From assembly GCA_017934275.1 (NCBI GenBank), contig JAGBJT010000050.1, positions 1-47,897 on the forward strand: a stretch of DNA of 47,897 nt, written 5' to 3'. Below, piece by piece: positions 9,778 to 18,545 of this stretch. The position numbers and the translations under genes are program-made. The stretch's first letter is position 1; every line of letters begins with the position of its first letter. The notes beneath the pieces are model-generated. The model saw only the letters and a list, made by a program, of their open reading frames with translations. It searched no databases and was not told the origin of the DNA. The DNA is from Cardiobacteriaceae bacterium (lineage in GTDB: Bacteria; Pseudomonadota; Gammaproteobacteria; Cardiobacteriales; Cardiobacteriaceae).

Positions 9778-10296
9778 ATGTTCAAAAAAACGCTATTTTC
9801 TTTAATTTTAGGTTTATCGTTTTTATTCGCTTGGGCAGAAGAGATGAAAGTTAAAATTACGGTAAATAATCAAATTTTTACAGCGACTTTGCAGGATAAT
9901 AAAGCCACGCAGAAATTGTTGCAAATGTTGCCTTTGCAATTAGATATGACGGAACTCAATGGCAATGAAAAATATTATAAATTTAGTGATAAAAAATTTA
10001 GTACAAATTCGCAGGCTGTAAAAAATATTCATAATGGCGATTTAATGTTGTTTGGTGATAATTATAGTCGTTCCACTTCAAAATAATACTGCGTTAGCTT
10101 CGCCTCGCCGTATTATGCATACTGTCTTCGGCTCGCTGCCTTGTCTTATTTTGAATTGAAACGACTATATTTGGTGATTTTTTATAAGGATTTTTCTACC
10201 AATTATTCATACACGCCATTAGGAAAAATTGATAATGCCAAAAATTTACCAAAAGCATTAGGGCGTGGTAATGTTCGTGTGAAAATTGAGAAATAA
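9778..10296 (+). pseudogene. Cyclophilin-like-fold secreted protein interrupted by a miniature element
   Basis: The first part has a signal peptide (ILGLSFLFAWA) and a cyclophilin-like-2 domain start (MKVKITVNNQIFTATLQDN). Reading stops at 10084-10086 inside the element at 10063-10169. Removing the element and one TA (105 bases) joins GATAAT-TA-TTTGGTG, giving LMLFGDNYLVIFYKDF and continuing YSYTPLGKID... to TAA at 10294-10296, a clean 137-residue protein of normal family length. The family's function is poorly known. Its start is supported by AGAAAGG upstream. Confidence 0.88.
10063..10169 (-). mobile_element. Correia-like miniature inverted-repeat element, copy 1
   Basis: 107 bp, TATAGTCG at one end and CGACTATA at the other, with internal blocks GCCTCGCCGTA, ACTGTCTTCGGCTCG and GCCTTGTC. 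It lies inside the cyclophilin-like gene. The interrupted frame is restored exactly when the element and one flanking TA are removed, showing TA target-site duplication. Strand is assigned so that plus means the GACAAGGC end comes first. Confidence 0.92.
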
Positions 10297-10344
10297 TTTC
10301 AGATAGCATAAAAAATATATATTATTTACTTTTGCAATAAAAAT

Positions 10345-11250
10345 ATGATAAATCAATTCACATTTATAGACTTATTCGCTGGTATTGGCGGATTTCATTT
10401 GGCTATGGAAGAAATTGGCGGTAAATGTGTATTCGCCTCTGAAATTGATGAATACGCTCGCAAAACTTATGAGTATAATTTTAAGGATAAAAATCCTGAA
10501 TTATTTGCAAACGGATTATTCAATGACGATATTAGAAAAATAAGTCCCCTTGATTTACCTGATTTTGATGTATTGTGTGCAGGTTTTCCATGTCAGCCAT
10601 TTAGTCAAGCAGGTTATAAACGAGGATTTAATGATACGCATAAATCTGAACGAGGTAATTTATTTTTTAATATTGTAGATATTTTAAAATATAAAAAGCC
10701 CAAAGCATTTTTTTTAGAAAATGTGCGTGGAATTGTTCATCACGACAATGGCAAAACATTTCAAACCATTCGTGAAATTATTGAAAACGAATTAGAATAC
10801 AGTTTTTATTTTAAAGTGGTTAAAGCGTCCGATTATGGTTTGCCACAATTAAAACCACGCACTTTTATGATTGGTTTTCGTGATGACGAATTATTGCGTA
10901 ATTTTCAATTTCCAGCAAACATACCCTTAAAATACAATATGTCCGATATTTGGGGGGCAATGTGATAGAGAAATTGGTTACACATTAAGAGTAGGCGGAC
11001 GCGGTTCTAAAATTGGCGATAGAAGAAATTGGGATCATTATTTGGTTAATGGCGAAGTTCGACAAATAATGCCTGAACAAGCCAAAAAAAATGCAAGGAT
11101 TTCCTGATGATTTTGTCTTTCCTGTTCCAAAATCGCAAGCGATGAAACAATTAGGTAATAGTGTTGCGGTTGATGCGGTAAGAATATGTGCCTCATCTTT
11201 AATTGATTATATGTATAAATTAGAACAGAAAAATGCAAACAATACGATGA
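10345..11250 (+). pseudogene. C5-cytosine DNA methyltransferase (M.HpaII-like), frameshifted
   Basis: The N-terminal frame (10345-10965) has SAM motif IDLFAGIGGFH, catalytic GFPCQPFSQAG and motif VI ENVRG. It ends early because of one extra G in the G6 run at 10952-10957; with five G the frame continues as DIWGQCDREIGYTLRVGGRG. A second extra base in the A8 run near 11082-11090 separates this from MQGFPDDF and the final motif KQLGNSVAV. A possible third extra A near 11229-11233 would let the gene end at TGA 11248-11250, overlapping the next start as ATGA. The enzyme probably methylated CCGG, inferred from the HpaII-like neighbour. Confidence 0.82.
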
Positions 11251-12313
11251 AATCTTCTAAAAATAAAGGTGAATGGACAGAATTATATGTTTTTCTGAAA
11301 TTATTACACGATAAACAATTAGTTTTGGCTAATTCATCATTAGAAGAAACGAATAAAATTTTTCAAGTAGATAAAGTTACAACTCTAAATATTCAATATG
11401 ACTATTATTTATCGGAAAATGATGATATATGCGTCAAAAACAAACAAACAGGAGAAGAAAAAATTGTCAATATATCCGGCTTGTTAAACAAACATGTATT
11501 ACAAAAATTAGCATTGGAAATAAAAAATCAACAAGGAGCAAGTTTTGAAATACCAGAATTTGAGTTAATTAGCACACAATTAGGTATTTCTTTAATTAAA
11601 GGCGGTAATTCAAATCAAAAATCGGACATCGTATTGGATATTCAAAACAAAAATATAAAATATCAAGATAATGGTTTTGGTATTAAATCATATTTAGGTA
11701 ATAAACCGACTTTACTGAATGCGTCTGGCAATACAAATTTTATTTACAAAGTAAAAAATTTGTCGCCTAAATTATTAGATAAAATCAATGCTATTGATAC
11801 GAGAACGAAATTAAAAGATAGAATTGCCACTATTTATGAAAACGGCGGTGAATTGTGTTTTGATAGAGTGGAACAAACAACCATGGCATATAATTTAGAT
11901 TTAGTAGATACTTGTATGCCTAAATTGATTTCACTAATGTTATTAGAATTCATCATAATCGCACAAATCAAATTGATGACAATTTAAATGCTGTATTTTC
12001 TCAATATGCTGAATTGTTTTCAACTGATTTAATGGGCTTAAAAATAAAAATTAAGAAATTATTAGTGTCCATTTTATTAGGATTTTTCGCAGGAACTAAA
12101 TGGAATGGCAAATATTTAGCACAAGGAACGATTGTGGTAAAACAAGACGGTGAGCAAGAGGCTTATCATATTACCGATTTATCAACTTTGGAAAATTATT
12201 TATATCAGAACATTCGTTTTGATACACCATCAACAACTCGACACCGCTATGGTTCTTTGTTTGTTGAAAAGGATGAATTGTATTTTAAGCTTAATTTACA
12301 GTTGCGGTTTTAA
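11247..12313 (+). pseudogene. HpaII-family type II restriction endonuclease, frameshifted
   Basis: It begins MKSSKNKGEWTELYVFLKLL, the usual start of the HpaII endonuclease family (RE_HpaII), and carries EIPEFELISTQLGIS, KSDIVLDIQN, GFGIKSYLGN and LLNASGNTNFIY. At about 11948 one T is missing in GAATTCATCAT; restoring it joins LLEF to HHNRTNQIDDNLNAVFSQYA and the C-terminal segment that ends at 12313 (FFAGTKWNGKYLAQG). No stop separates it from the preceding methyltransferase frame, so the two read as a fusion at present. HpaII cuts CCGG; specificity here is inferred from family only. The gene is most likely dead. Confidence 0.8.
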
Positions 12314-12335
12314 TCTTTCAATCATATTTTTATAA

Positions 12336-12523
12336 ATTTGCCTAATACTTAAAAATCACTCGTCTTGCAAGATAAATATCCATAAAATCGTTGATAATTG
12401 AGATAAATATTTAATTATGTGTAAAAATATGTAATATATATTCACAAAAATAAATTTTCACTGTATTATTCAATACTCCTTTTTCAAAAAAGTTTTTAAT
12501 TAAACCAATGAGGTAACTTTATT
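12336..12523. other. AT-rich spacer at the island edge
   Basis: 188 bases with no gene. It separates the decayed restriction genes from core-like sequence and should contain the promoter of the following gene, but I see no convincing -35/-10 pair. GAGGTAAC before 12524 is a usable ribosome binding site. Confidence 0.5.
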
Positions 12524-13195
12524 ATGGCTGAATATACTAAATATTCATTTAACGGCACTGGTGAATACAATAAAAGAAGAATTGTTCTTAAAGTTTTTCA
12601 AGAAGCTGCAAAAACTGTTAATACTTTTGCAGAATTTAGGGAAAAATTTAATGATGTATTTGCTATTCGTGGAAATGTTATTGTTGATGAGAGCAAATTA
12701 CCGCAAGATGCAGGCAATAGATATTTTATTGCACAAGAAGAGCAACTCTTCTTTGAAGGTCAAGCTTATTTTGTATCCACTCAGTGGGGTAAAACTGATG
12801 AATTTTTCAAGGTATTAGAAATAGCTAAGACCGCATTTCAATTTGAAATAATTGAACTGCCAGCAGTGGAAAAAAAAGCTCCAAAAAGAACCACAAGAAA
12901 AAAAGCGACAACAACGAGAGGTAAAAGAAAATCTGCTGATGTCGTTGCTGCATCTACAGATGCTGAAACAACAGAAAAACAAACAGAACAAGTTCAAACA
13001 CAAGAAGCAGTTTCTGGCGAACAAACTGATGATGACAAGAAGCTAAATTTTGTTTGTCATAACCAAAATCATCTGCTTAAAGTGATGAAAAAGACGGTAT
13101 ATACGGCTCTTGCAGCACTTTTTGTTCTTCTTTGTGTAGAAATTGTGTTGTTGATAGCAGCGAAAGTTATAGTTCCTACTATTGCAATGTTCTAA
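12524..13195 (+). CDS. Hypothetical protein with basic linker and C-terminal membrane segment
   Basis: 223 residues, not recognised. Three parts are visible: an ordered N-terminal domain (1-110; ends with QAYFVSTQWGKTDEFFKVLE), a highly basic Lys/Arg/Thr linker (about 113-140, KKAPKRTTRKKATTTRGKRK) followed by an acidic Gln/Thr/Glu stretch, and one strong transmembrane helix near the C-terminus (about 193-218, TALAALFVLLCVEIVLL). This layout suggests a tail-anchored inner-membrane protein with the basic part in the cytoplasm, possibly contacting nucleic acid. It is a single gene with its own RBS and a terminator at 13214. Function unknown. Confidence 0.65.
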   Translation: MAEYTKYSFNGTGEYNKRRIVLKVFQEAAKTVNTFAEFREKFNDVFAIRGNVIVDESKLPQDAGNRYFIAQEEQLFFEGQAYFVSTQWGKTDEFFKVLEIAKTAFQFEIIELPAVEKKAPKRTTRKKATTTRGKRKSADVVAASTDAETTEKQTEQVQTQEAVSGEQTDDDKKLNFVCHNQNHLLKVMKKTVYTALAALFVLLCVEIVLLIAAKVIVPTIAMF

Positions 13196-13213
13196 TATTT
13201 TTTACTTACGAAA

Positions 13214-13247
13214 TAAAAAAGCCTGTTTTTTCAACAGGCTTTTTTTA
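13214..13247. terminator. Bidirectional terminator between the hypothetical gene and carB
   Basis: Stem AGCCTGTT / AACAGGCT (13220-13240) with an A-run before and a T-run after, so it can end transcripts from both converging genes. Confidence 0.9.
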
Positions 13248-13268
13248 TTGCATTTAATTTCCGTTCAG

Positions 13269-16200
13269 TTAATGTCGAATATTTCTATGTACTTCCTGCA
13301 AACTACGCACGATTTCTTCTTTATCGGATTCGGCGATTGCGGCTGCGGCAGCTAATCCGCCAGCGATAGTAGTGCAATAGAAGACTTTATGCATCAAGGC
13401 ATTACGGCGAATATCGTAAGAATCCGCGATGGCGCGTTTGCTATCAGTGGTATTGACGATGAAATCAATATCGCCGTTGATGATGTGATCGACGATATGC
13501 GGACGACCTTGTGCAACTTTATTTACCAGTTCGCATTTGATGCCGTGTTCTTGTAGATATTGTGCGGTTTTGTCGGTTGCGGTGATGCGGCAATTGCTAT
13601 CTGCCAAAATACGGCAAATTTCCACTGCCATTGGTTTATCCGCATCTTTTACTGATAAAAATACATTGCAGCCAGCTTTGGGGAGATTTTCGCCAGTTGC
13701 GCGCACGGCTTTTCCGAATGCTTCTGAAAAAGTGTCGCCAATGCCCATAACTTCGCCCGTGGATTTCATTTCTGGACCCAAAATCGGATCGACATTGTGG
13801 AATTTTGCAAATGGGAAAACCGCTTCTTTTACCGCATAACGGCGAGGATTAACCGCAGCAGTAATACCTTGCGACGGTAGAGATTTTCCTGTCATACAAC
13901 GAGCGGCGATTTTTGCCAAAGGTCGTCCAGTTGCTTTGGATACAAACGGCACGGTGCGGCTAGCTCGTGGATTTACTTCCAGAATATAAATGTCATAACC
14001 TTTTACCGCGAACTGCGCGTTCATCAAGCCGACAACTCCCAGCGACTGCGCCATTTGTGCAGCTTGTGCTGCAATTTCCTCGACAATTTCAGGAGCGAGA
14101 CGGTAGGGCGGTAGCGAACAAGCGGAATCGCCAGAATGCACGCCTGCTTCTTCGATATGTTCCATAATTCCGCCGACGACTACATTGTTGCCGTCGCAGA
14201 CGATATCGATATCGACTTCCACCGCGTTGTCTAAAAATCTATCCAACAAAACTGGTGCTTCTGGGGAAACATTTACCGCTTCTTTCATATAAGAGCGCAG
14301 TTCTTGATCGTTATAAACAATTTCCATTGCGCGACCGCCCAAGACATAAGACGGGCGAACTACCAACGGATAACCGATTTCACGCGCTTTGGTGATAGCG
14401 GAGTCGGCATCGGTTGCGGTGCGGTTTGGCGGTTGTAAAAAGCCTAAATCTTTAATGAGTTGCTGGAAGCGTTCGCGGTCTTCGGCGCGGTCGATAGCAT
14501 CAGGGCTAGTGCCGATAATCGGAACGCCTGCCGCTTCTAGGGCTCTTGCAAGTTTGAGCGGAGTTTGTCCGCCGTATTGCACAATCACACCGCTTGGCTG
14601 TTCCACATTCACAATTTCCAGCACATCTTCTAGGGTTAGCGGTTCGAAATAGAGACGGTCAGCGGTATCGAAATCGGTAGAAACCGTTTCAGGATTGCAA
14701 TTGACCATAATCGTTTCGATACCGTCTTCTTTGAGTGCCAGAGCCGCATGCACGCAGCAATAATCGAATTCAATACCTTGTCCGATACGGTTTGGACCGC
14801 CGCCCAAAATCATAATTTTGCGGTTACCAGTCGGCATTGCTTCGCAGAATTTTTCGTAAGTGGAATACATATAAGCCGTCTGACTGGCAAACTCCGCTGC
14901 ACAGGAATCCACTCGCTTATAAACAGGACGAATACCGTTCTCCCAACGCATTTCACGGATTTGCGCTTCCGTTTTACCAACCAGCTTGCCGAGCGAATAA
15001 TCCGAAAAGCCAGCCCGTTTGTATTCCAGCAAAACTTCGGGATTTTCGAGGCTGAAAATTCCGCTACCGATGCGGTATTCCATTGCGATAAGTTCTGCAA
15101 TTTGTGCCAAAAACCAAGGGTCGATAGAAGTTGCTTCATAAACTTGTTCTACCGTCCAGCCTTGGCGTAGAGCTTCCGCGACATAGAAAATCCGTTGCGG
15201 CGTTGGTACAGAAACATAATCGGAGAGCGAGTTTGATTTTTCACGGTTATCAAATCCGATACGGTCAAAGCCGAGATGACCTTCTTCCAGCGAGCGAATT
15301 GCTTTATGCAAACTTTCTTTGAAGGTGCGACCAATAGCCATAACTTCGCCCACCGCCCGCATTTGCGTATCAAGATGATTGTCCGACTGCTTAAATTTCG
15401 CAAAATCAAAACGAGGAATTTTGGTTACGACATAGTCAATCGTCGGTTCAAACGAGGCAGGAGTTGCACCGCCAGTGATTTCATTTTTGAGTTCATCGAG
15501 GGTATAACCGACCGCAAGCCGCGCCGCAACTGATGCAATCGGAAAACCAGTTGCCTTCGAAGCCAAAGCAGATGAGCGAGAAACCCGTGGATTCATCTCA
15601 ATAACAATCAACCGACCGTTCTTCGGATTCACCGCAAATTGCACATTCGAACCGCCAGTCTCTACACCGATTTTGCGCAAAATCGCGATGGAAGCGTTGC
15701 GCATTCTTTGATATTCCTTGTCGGTTAAAGTCTGCGCTGGTGCGACGGTAATTGAATCTCCCGTATGAACTCCCATCGGATCGAAGTTTTCAATCGAGCA
15801 AACGATGATGGCGTTGTCATTTTTATCGCGCACAACTTCCATCTCAAACTCTTTCCAGCCGAGCAAAGATTCTTCTAGCAAAACTTCGGTAGTAGGGGAT
15901 AAATCCAAACCGTGCGCCACGATTTCTTCAAATTCGGTTTTGTTATAGGCGATACCGCCACCAGAACCGCCAAGCGTGAAAGAAGGGCGCACAATCACAG
16001 GAAACCCGAGTTTTGCTTGCGCCTCCCGCGCTTCTTGCATCGAATGCACAGCGAATGATTTGGCACTTTCTAAACCGATTTCGCTCATCGCTTTTTTGAA
16101 TAAATCGCGGTCTTCCGCGGTGGAAATAGCATCAACCGAAGCTCCAATCAGCTCTACACCGTATTTTTCCAACACGCCGTTACGAGCTAAATCCAAAGCA

Positions 16201-16493
16201 CAATTCAGAGCCGTTTGTCCGCCCATAGTTGGCAGGATTGCATCGGGCTTTTCTTTGGCGATGATTTTTTCTACCGTCTGCCATTTAATCGGTTCAATGT
16301 AGGTTGCGTCTGCCATTTCGGGGTCGGTCATAATCGTGGCAGGATTGGAATTCACCAAAATTATGCGGTAGCCTTCGCGCTTCAAAGCTTTACAAGCTTG
16401 CGCTCCCGAATAGTCAAATTCGCAAGCCTGACCGATAACAATCGGACCTGCACCAATGATGAGAATTGATTTAATGTCTGTGCGTTTGGACAT
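13269..16493 (-). CDS. carB: Carbamoyl-phosphate synthase large subunit
   Basis: 1074 residues, normal length. It makes carbamoyl phosphate from bicarbonate, ammonia (from CarA) and two ATP, feeding pyrimidine and arginine synthesis. The N-terminal half starts [20 protein letters not shown] and the second half repeats the fold ([20 protein letters not shown] at about 560), each with an ATP-grasp domain ([24 protein letters not shown]). The C-terminal MGS-like regulatory domain follows residue 935. It lies downstream of carA on the same strand with an 88-base gap that holds a terminator-like hairpin. Long open frames on the opposite strand are shadows. Confidence 0.98.
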   Translation of the reverse strand: MSKRTDIKSILIIGAGPIVIGQACEFDYSGAQACKALKREGYRIILVNSNPATIMTDPEMADATYIEPIKWQTVEKIIAKEKPDAILPTMGGQTALNCALDLARNGVLEKYGVELIGASVDAISTAEDRDLFKKAMSEIGLESAKSFAVHSMQEAREAQAKLGFPVIVRPSFTLGGSGGGIAYNKTEFEEIVAHGLDLSPTTEVLLEESLLGWKEFEMEVVRDKNDNAIIVCSIENFDPMGVHTGDSITVAPAQTLTDKEYQRMRNASIAILRKIGVETGGSNVQFAVNPKNGRLIVIEMNPRVSRSSALASKATGFPIASVAARLAVGYTLDELKNEITGGATPASFEPTIDYVVTKIPRFDFAKFKQSDNHLDTQMRAVGEVMAIGRTFKESLHKAIRSLEEGHLGFDRIGFDNREKSNSLSDYVSVPTPQRIFYVAEALRQGWTVEQVYEATSIDPWFLAQIAELIAMEYRIGSGIFSLENPEVLLEYKRAGFSDYSLGKLVGKTEAQIREMRWENGIRPVYKRVDSCAAEFASQTAYMYSTYEKFCEAMPTGNRKIMILGGGPNRIGQGIEFDYCCVHAALALKEDGIETIMVNCNPETVSTDFDTADRLYFEPLTLEDVLEIVNVEQPSGVIVQYGGQTPLKLARALEAAGVPIIGTSPDAIDRAEDRERFQQLIKDLGFLQPPNRTATDADSAITKAREIGYPLVVRPSYVLGGRAMEIVYNDQELRSYMKEAVNVSPEAPVLLDRFLDNAVEVDIDIVCDGNNVVVGGIMEHIEEAGVHSGDSACSLPPYRLAPEIVEEIAAQAAQMAQSLGVVGLMNAQFAVKGYDIYILEVNPRASRTVPFVSKATGRPLAKIAARCMTGKSLPSQGITAAVNPRRYAVKEAVFPFAKFHNVDPILGPEMKSTGEVMGIGDTFSEAFGKAVRATGENLPKAGCNVFLSVKDADKPMAVEICRILADSNCRITATDKTAQYLQEHGIKCELVNKVAQGRPHIVDHIINGDIDFIVNTTDSKRAIADSYDIRRNALMHKVFYCTTIAGGLAAAAAIAESDKEEIVRSLQEVHRNIRH

Positions 16494-16546
16494 AAGTAAT
16501 TTCCGATTTATTTAATTTCTGTAATTCTTGAATTCATTAAGCCGTC

Positions 16547-16571
16547 AATAAAAACCGCCACAAAGGCGGTG
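16547..16571 (-). terminator. Hairpin terminator between carA and carB
   Basis: On the minus strand ACCGCC-TTTG-TGGCGGT is followed by TTTTTATT. It lies after the carA stop, so carB either has its own promoter in the 88-base gap or depends on read-through. Confidence 0.75.
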
Positions 16572-16581
16572 TTTTATTAAA

Positions 16582-17925
16582 TCAGTCGTCGAGCAAATCG
16601 CTGATTTCCATTTCAGCTTCTTCTTGCTCTGGAAGCTCAATCTTCGGTAGAGGTTTTTCCGTTTGAATAGCGGACGCTTGTGCCGCTTCTTGATTTGTTG
16701 TTTGATTGTCAGGTTGAGTTTCTGTCTCTACCGCATTTTCTGGTTTTTCTTCGTGTTTAGTTTCAGCTTTGGGAGCGGATTTTTTACCTGTTACTGCTTG
16801 TCTCTCACGCATTGCTTCGATAAACCGAGAGAATAAAACTTGCGCATCATCAGGACCAGGAGAAGCTTCGGGGTGTCCTTGAAATGCGAATACAGGGCGA
16901 TTTTTCCAAGCAATTCCTTGCAAACTACCGTCAAACAGCGAACGGTGTGTCGCAACGATATCCCGCGGAAGAGACTTCTCATCAACCGCAAAACCGTGAT
17001 TTTGCGAGGTAATTAGCACGCGTCCCGTTTGTAAATCTTTTACAGGATGATTTGCGCCGTGATGACCAAACTTCATTTTTACCGTTTTACCGCCACCAGC
17101 AAGCCCGAGCAATTGATGACCAAGACAAATACCGAAAAGCGGAATACCTGCGGAAATAAAAGCTTTTGCAGCGTGGATTTGTAATTCCAGCGGTTCAGGA
17201 TCACCAGGACCGTTGGATAAAAATACACCGTCTGGCTGCATTTCAAGCACATCAGAAGCGGGCGTATTCGCTGGTACAACCGTAATTTGACAGCCAGCCG
17301 CCGCAAGCAAACGCAGAATATTGCGTTTAATCCCGAAGTCGTAAGCGATGACATTAAAGAAAGTTTTGCTCTCCGTGCGGTAAGAGTTTTCTTTGCAATC
17401 CCAGATGCTTTCTTGGTTATACGGTTCGATTTCTTTAATTGAAACTTGCTCGGCGAGCGCACGACCTTTCATCGAAGGATGGCGTTTTGCCGCACGAATT
17501 GCCGCGGGCTCGTCGATTTCACCGCCTGCGATGATGCAGGCATTTTGCGAACCGTGAGTGCGTAAGCGGCGAGTGAGTTCCCGTGTATCAACATCAGCAA
17601 TTGCCACAATTCCATTGCTGCGCAAATAATCAGAAAGAGAGCCTTCCGCCCGCCAAGAACTATAAAAACGCGGTGCATCTCGCACCACTAAACCAGAAGC
17701 CTGAATTTTGTCGGATTCAATATCAAGGCTATTTATGCCCGTGTTGCCGATATGTGGATAAGTCAGAATTACGATTTGCCCGAGATAGGAAGGATCGGTG
17801 AGAATTTCTTGATAGCCCGTCATCGCTGTATTAAAAACCAATTCGGCGCACTGCTTGCCTTCCGCACCAATCGAACGACCACGAAAAACACTTCCATCAG
17901 CTAAAGCCAAAACCGCGTCCTGCAT
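16582..17925 (-). CDS. carA: Carbamoyl-phosphate synthase small subunit with C-terminal acidic tail
   Basis: Start set at 17925 ([16 protein letters not shown]) because GAGGAAATTT precedes it; upstream codons are not conserved-looking. 447 residues. The N-terminal CPSase domain is followed by a class I glutamine amidotransferase domain with nucleophile Cys in [13 protein letters not shown] (about 265-275) and the His/Glu pair in [11 protein letters not shown] (about 350). It supplies ammonia from glutamine to CarB. The family normally ends near residue 380; here about 65 further residues follow, rich in Glu, Gln, Ala and Pro, ending EISDLLDD. The tail is unusual and its role is unknown. Confidence 0.96.
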   Translation of the reverse strand: MQDAVLALADGSVFRGRSIGAEGKQCAELVFNTAMTGYQEILTDPSYLGQIVILTYPHIGNTGINSLDIESDKIQASGLVVRDAPRFYSSWRAEGSLSDYLRSNGIVAIADVDTRELTRRLRTHGSQNACIIAGGEIDEPAAIRAAKRHPSMKGRALAEQVSIKEIEPYNQESIWDCKENSYRTESKTFFNVIAYDFGIKRNILRLLAAAGCQITVVPANTPASDVLEMQPDGVFLSNGPGDPEPLELQIHAAKAFISAGIPLFGICLGHQLLGLAGGGKTVKMKFGHHGANHPVKDLQTGRVLITSQNHGFAVDEKSLPRDIVATHRSLFDGSLQGIAWKNRPVFAFQGHPEASPGPDDAQVLFSRFIEAMRERQAVTGKKSAPKAETKHEEKPENAVETETQPDNQTTNQEAAQASAIQTEKPLPKIELPEQEEAEMEISDLLDD

Positions 17926-18077
17926 AAATTTCCTCAATCTGATACACAAAATGACCGCATTTTAATCGTCGGATAACAAAATTTGTTATGCGAGACAAAA
18001 AATGTCGTGACAAAGTTGCTCATTGATGCCGTCAGAAAATGACATTTTTTGTCGGTAGTGAATTTTGTTTGGGCAAT

Positions 18078-18100
18078 AAAAAAGCTCCCTTACGGGAGCT
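18078..18100 (-). terminator. Intrinsic terminator upstream of carA
   Basis: Perfect 7-bp stem AGCTCCC/GGGAGCT with loop of four, followed on the minus strand by six T. No minus-strand protein gene precedes it, so it ends either a small RNA or the carA leader. Confidence 0.8.
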
Positions 18101-18236
18101 GGGTCATACAAGGATAACCTTGTCTTATGACATAACGGGATAGTTAAGCTAACAACAAACATCAAGCAGTTCTCGTTTGCATAAAAGCTAAATTGCAAAC
18201 AAAGCCATCTAGATGAACAGCTAGACATTTTTTGTC
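18078..18236 (-). ncRNA. Candidate structured small RNA or carA leader
   Basis: Read on the minus strand, the region folds into several hairpins: GTTTGC/GCAAAC (18175-18200), GTTA/TAAC (18143-18153), TCATA-CAAGG/CCTTG-TATGA (18104-18130), then a strong terminator AGCTCCC/GGGAGCT with a U-run (18078-18100). No credible protein is encoded. It ends about 150 bases before carA. It may be an independent small RNA or an attenuator leader of carA. Confidence 0.45.
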
Positions 18237-18508
18237 AAACAAAACAAAAACACCCGCGGCATTTTTATCACAAGTCGGTAGTTGAAGGTAATTTTTACGA
18301 TTTTTTAATATTTTTATCATTGCAAATTGGCTTGAAAACTCTTCGTATTTAGCAATTGCGACAAAAATTGTCCGAATGTGTGCTTAAAGCGACAAAATTT
18401 GTCGATTTCAAGTTGATAAAACAACTCAAAAAGCCATAAATTGCTAAACTTTATCTACTTTTATATTTGTCGAGAATTGTTATTTTCTTGATGTTTTTCT
18501 TTCTCACC

Positions 18509-18530
18509 GTCTTTGGCGGTTTTTTATATT
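18509..18530 (+). promoter_or_regulatory. Hairpin before the pckA ribosome binding site
   Basis: ACCG-TCTTTGG-CGGT followed by TTTTTA lies 15-20 bases before CGGAGAAAATTCCT-ATG. It resembles a weak terminator and could act as an attenuator in the pckA leader. Confidence 0.4.
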
Positions 18531-18545
18531 TCGGAGAAAATTCCT

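Larger units (their letters stand above)
17926..18545. promoter_or_regulatory. Divergent carA/pckA regulatory region with GACA-N5-TGTC palindromes
   Basis: 620 bases between the divergent genes. Palindromes of the form GACA-N5-TGTC occur at 17994-18006, 18041-18053, 18224-18236, 18360-18372 and 18391-18403. The first is the exact reverse complement of the next two. ATAACAAAATTTGTTAT at about 17973-17989 is a related perfect palindrome next to carA. Similar sites follow pckA (20164-20176) and precede pilY1 (21614-21626). I infer operator sites for one dimeric regulator that could link pyrimidine, gluconeogenic and pilus genes; no known regulator is named by the motif. Confidence 0.55.

Noticed and set aside
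11091-11987. A natural methyltransferase-endonuclease fusion protein
   Set aside because: The joined frame depends on single-base changes in runs, and a TGA overlapping the endonuclease ATG exists in the neighbouring frame, so separate genes are more likely.
7306-12313. All frameshifts in the island explained as sequencing errors
   Set aside because: Large core genes (carB, pilY1, pckA) with many runs are intact, and one break is a substitution-type stop; errors cannot be excluded without reads but are not the best single explanation.
13216-13247. GCCTGTT...AACAGGC looked like a degenerate uptake sequence in the core
   Set aside because: It is a plain bidirectional terminator and does not match the 12-mer beyond the GCCTG core.
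13269-16493. Several long open frames on the strand opposite carB and carA
   Set aside because: They have no ribosome binding sites or recognisable domains and lie antisense to certain genes; they are coding shadows.
17986-18228. 80-codon minus-strand frame upstream of carA
   Set aside because: It covers hairpins and a terminator and has no domain features; a structured RNA explains it better.
17994-18403. GACA-N5-TGTC palindromes as matS sites or uptake signals
   Set aside because: They lack the GTGAC-N3-GTCAC matS pattern and cluster at one regulatory region, which does not suit uptake signals.
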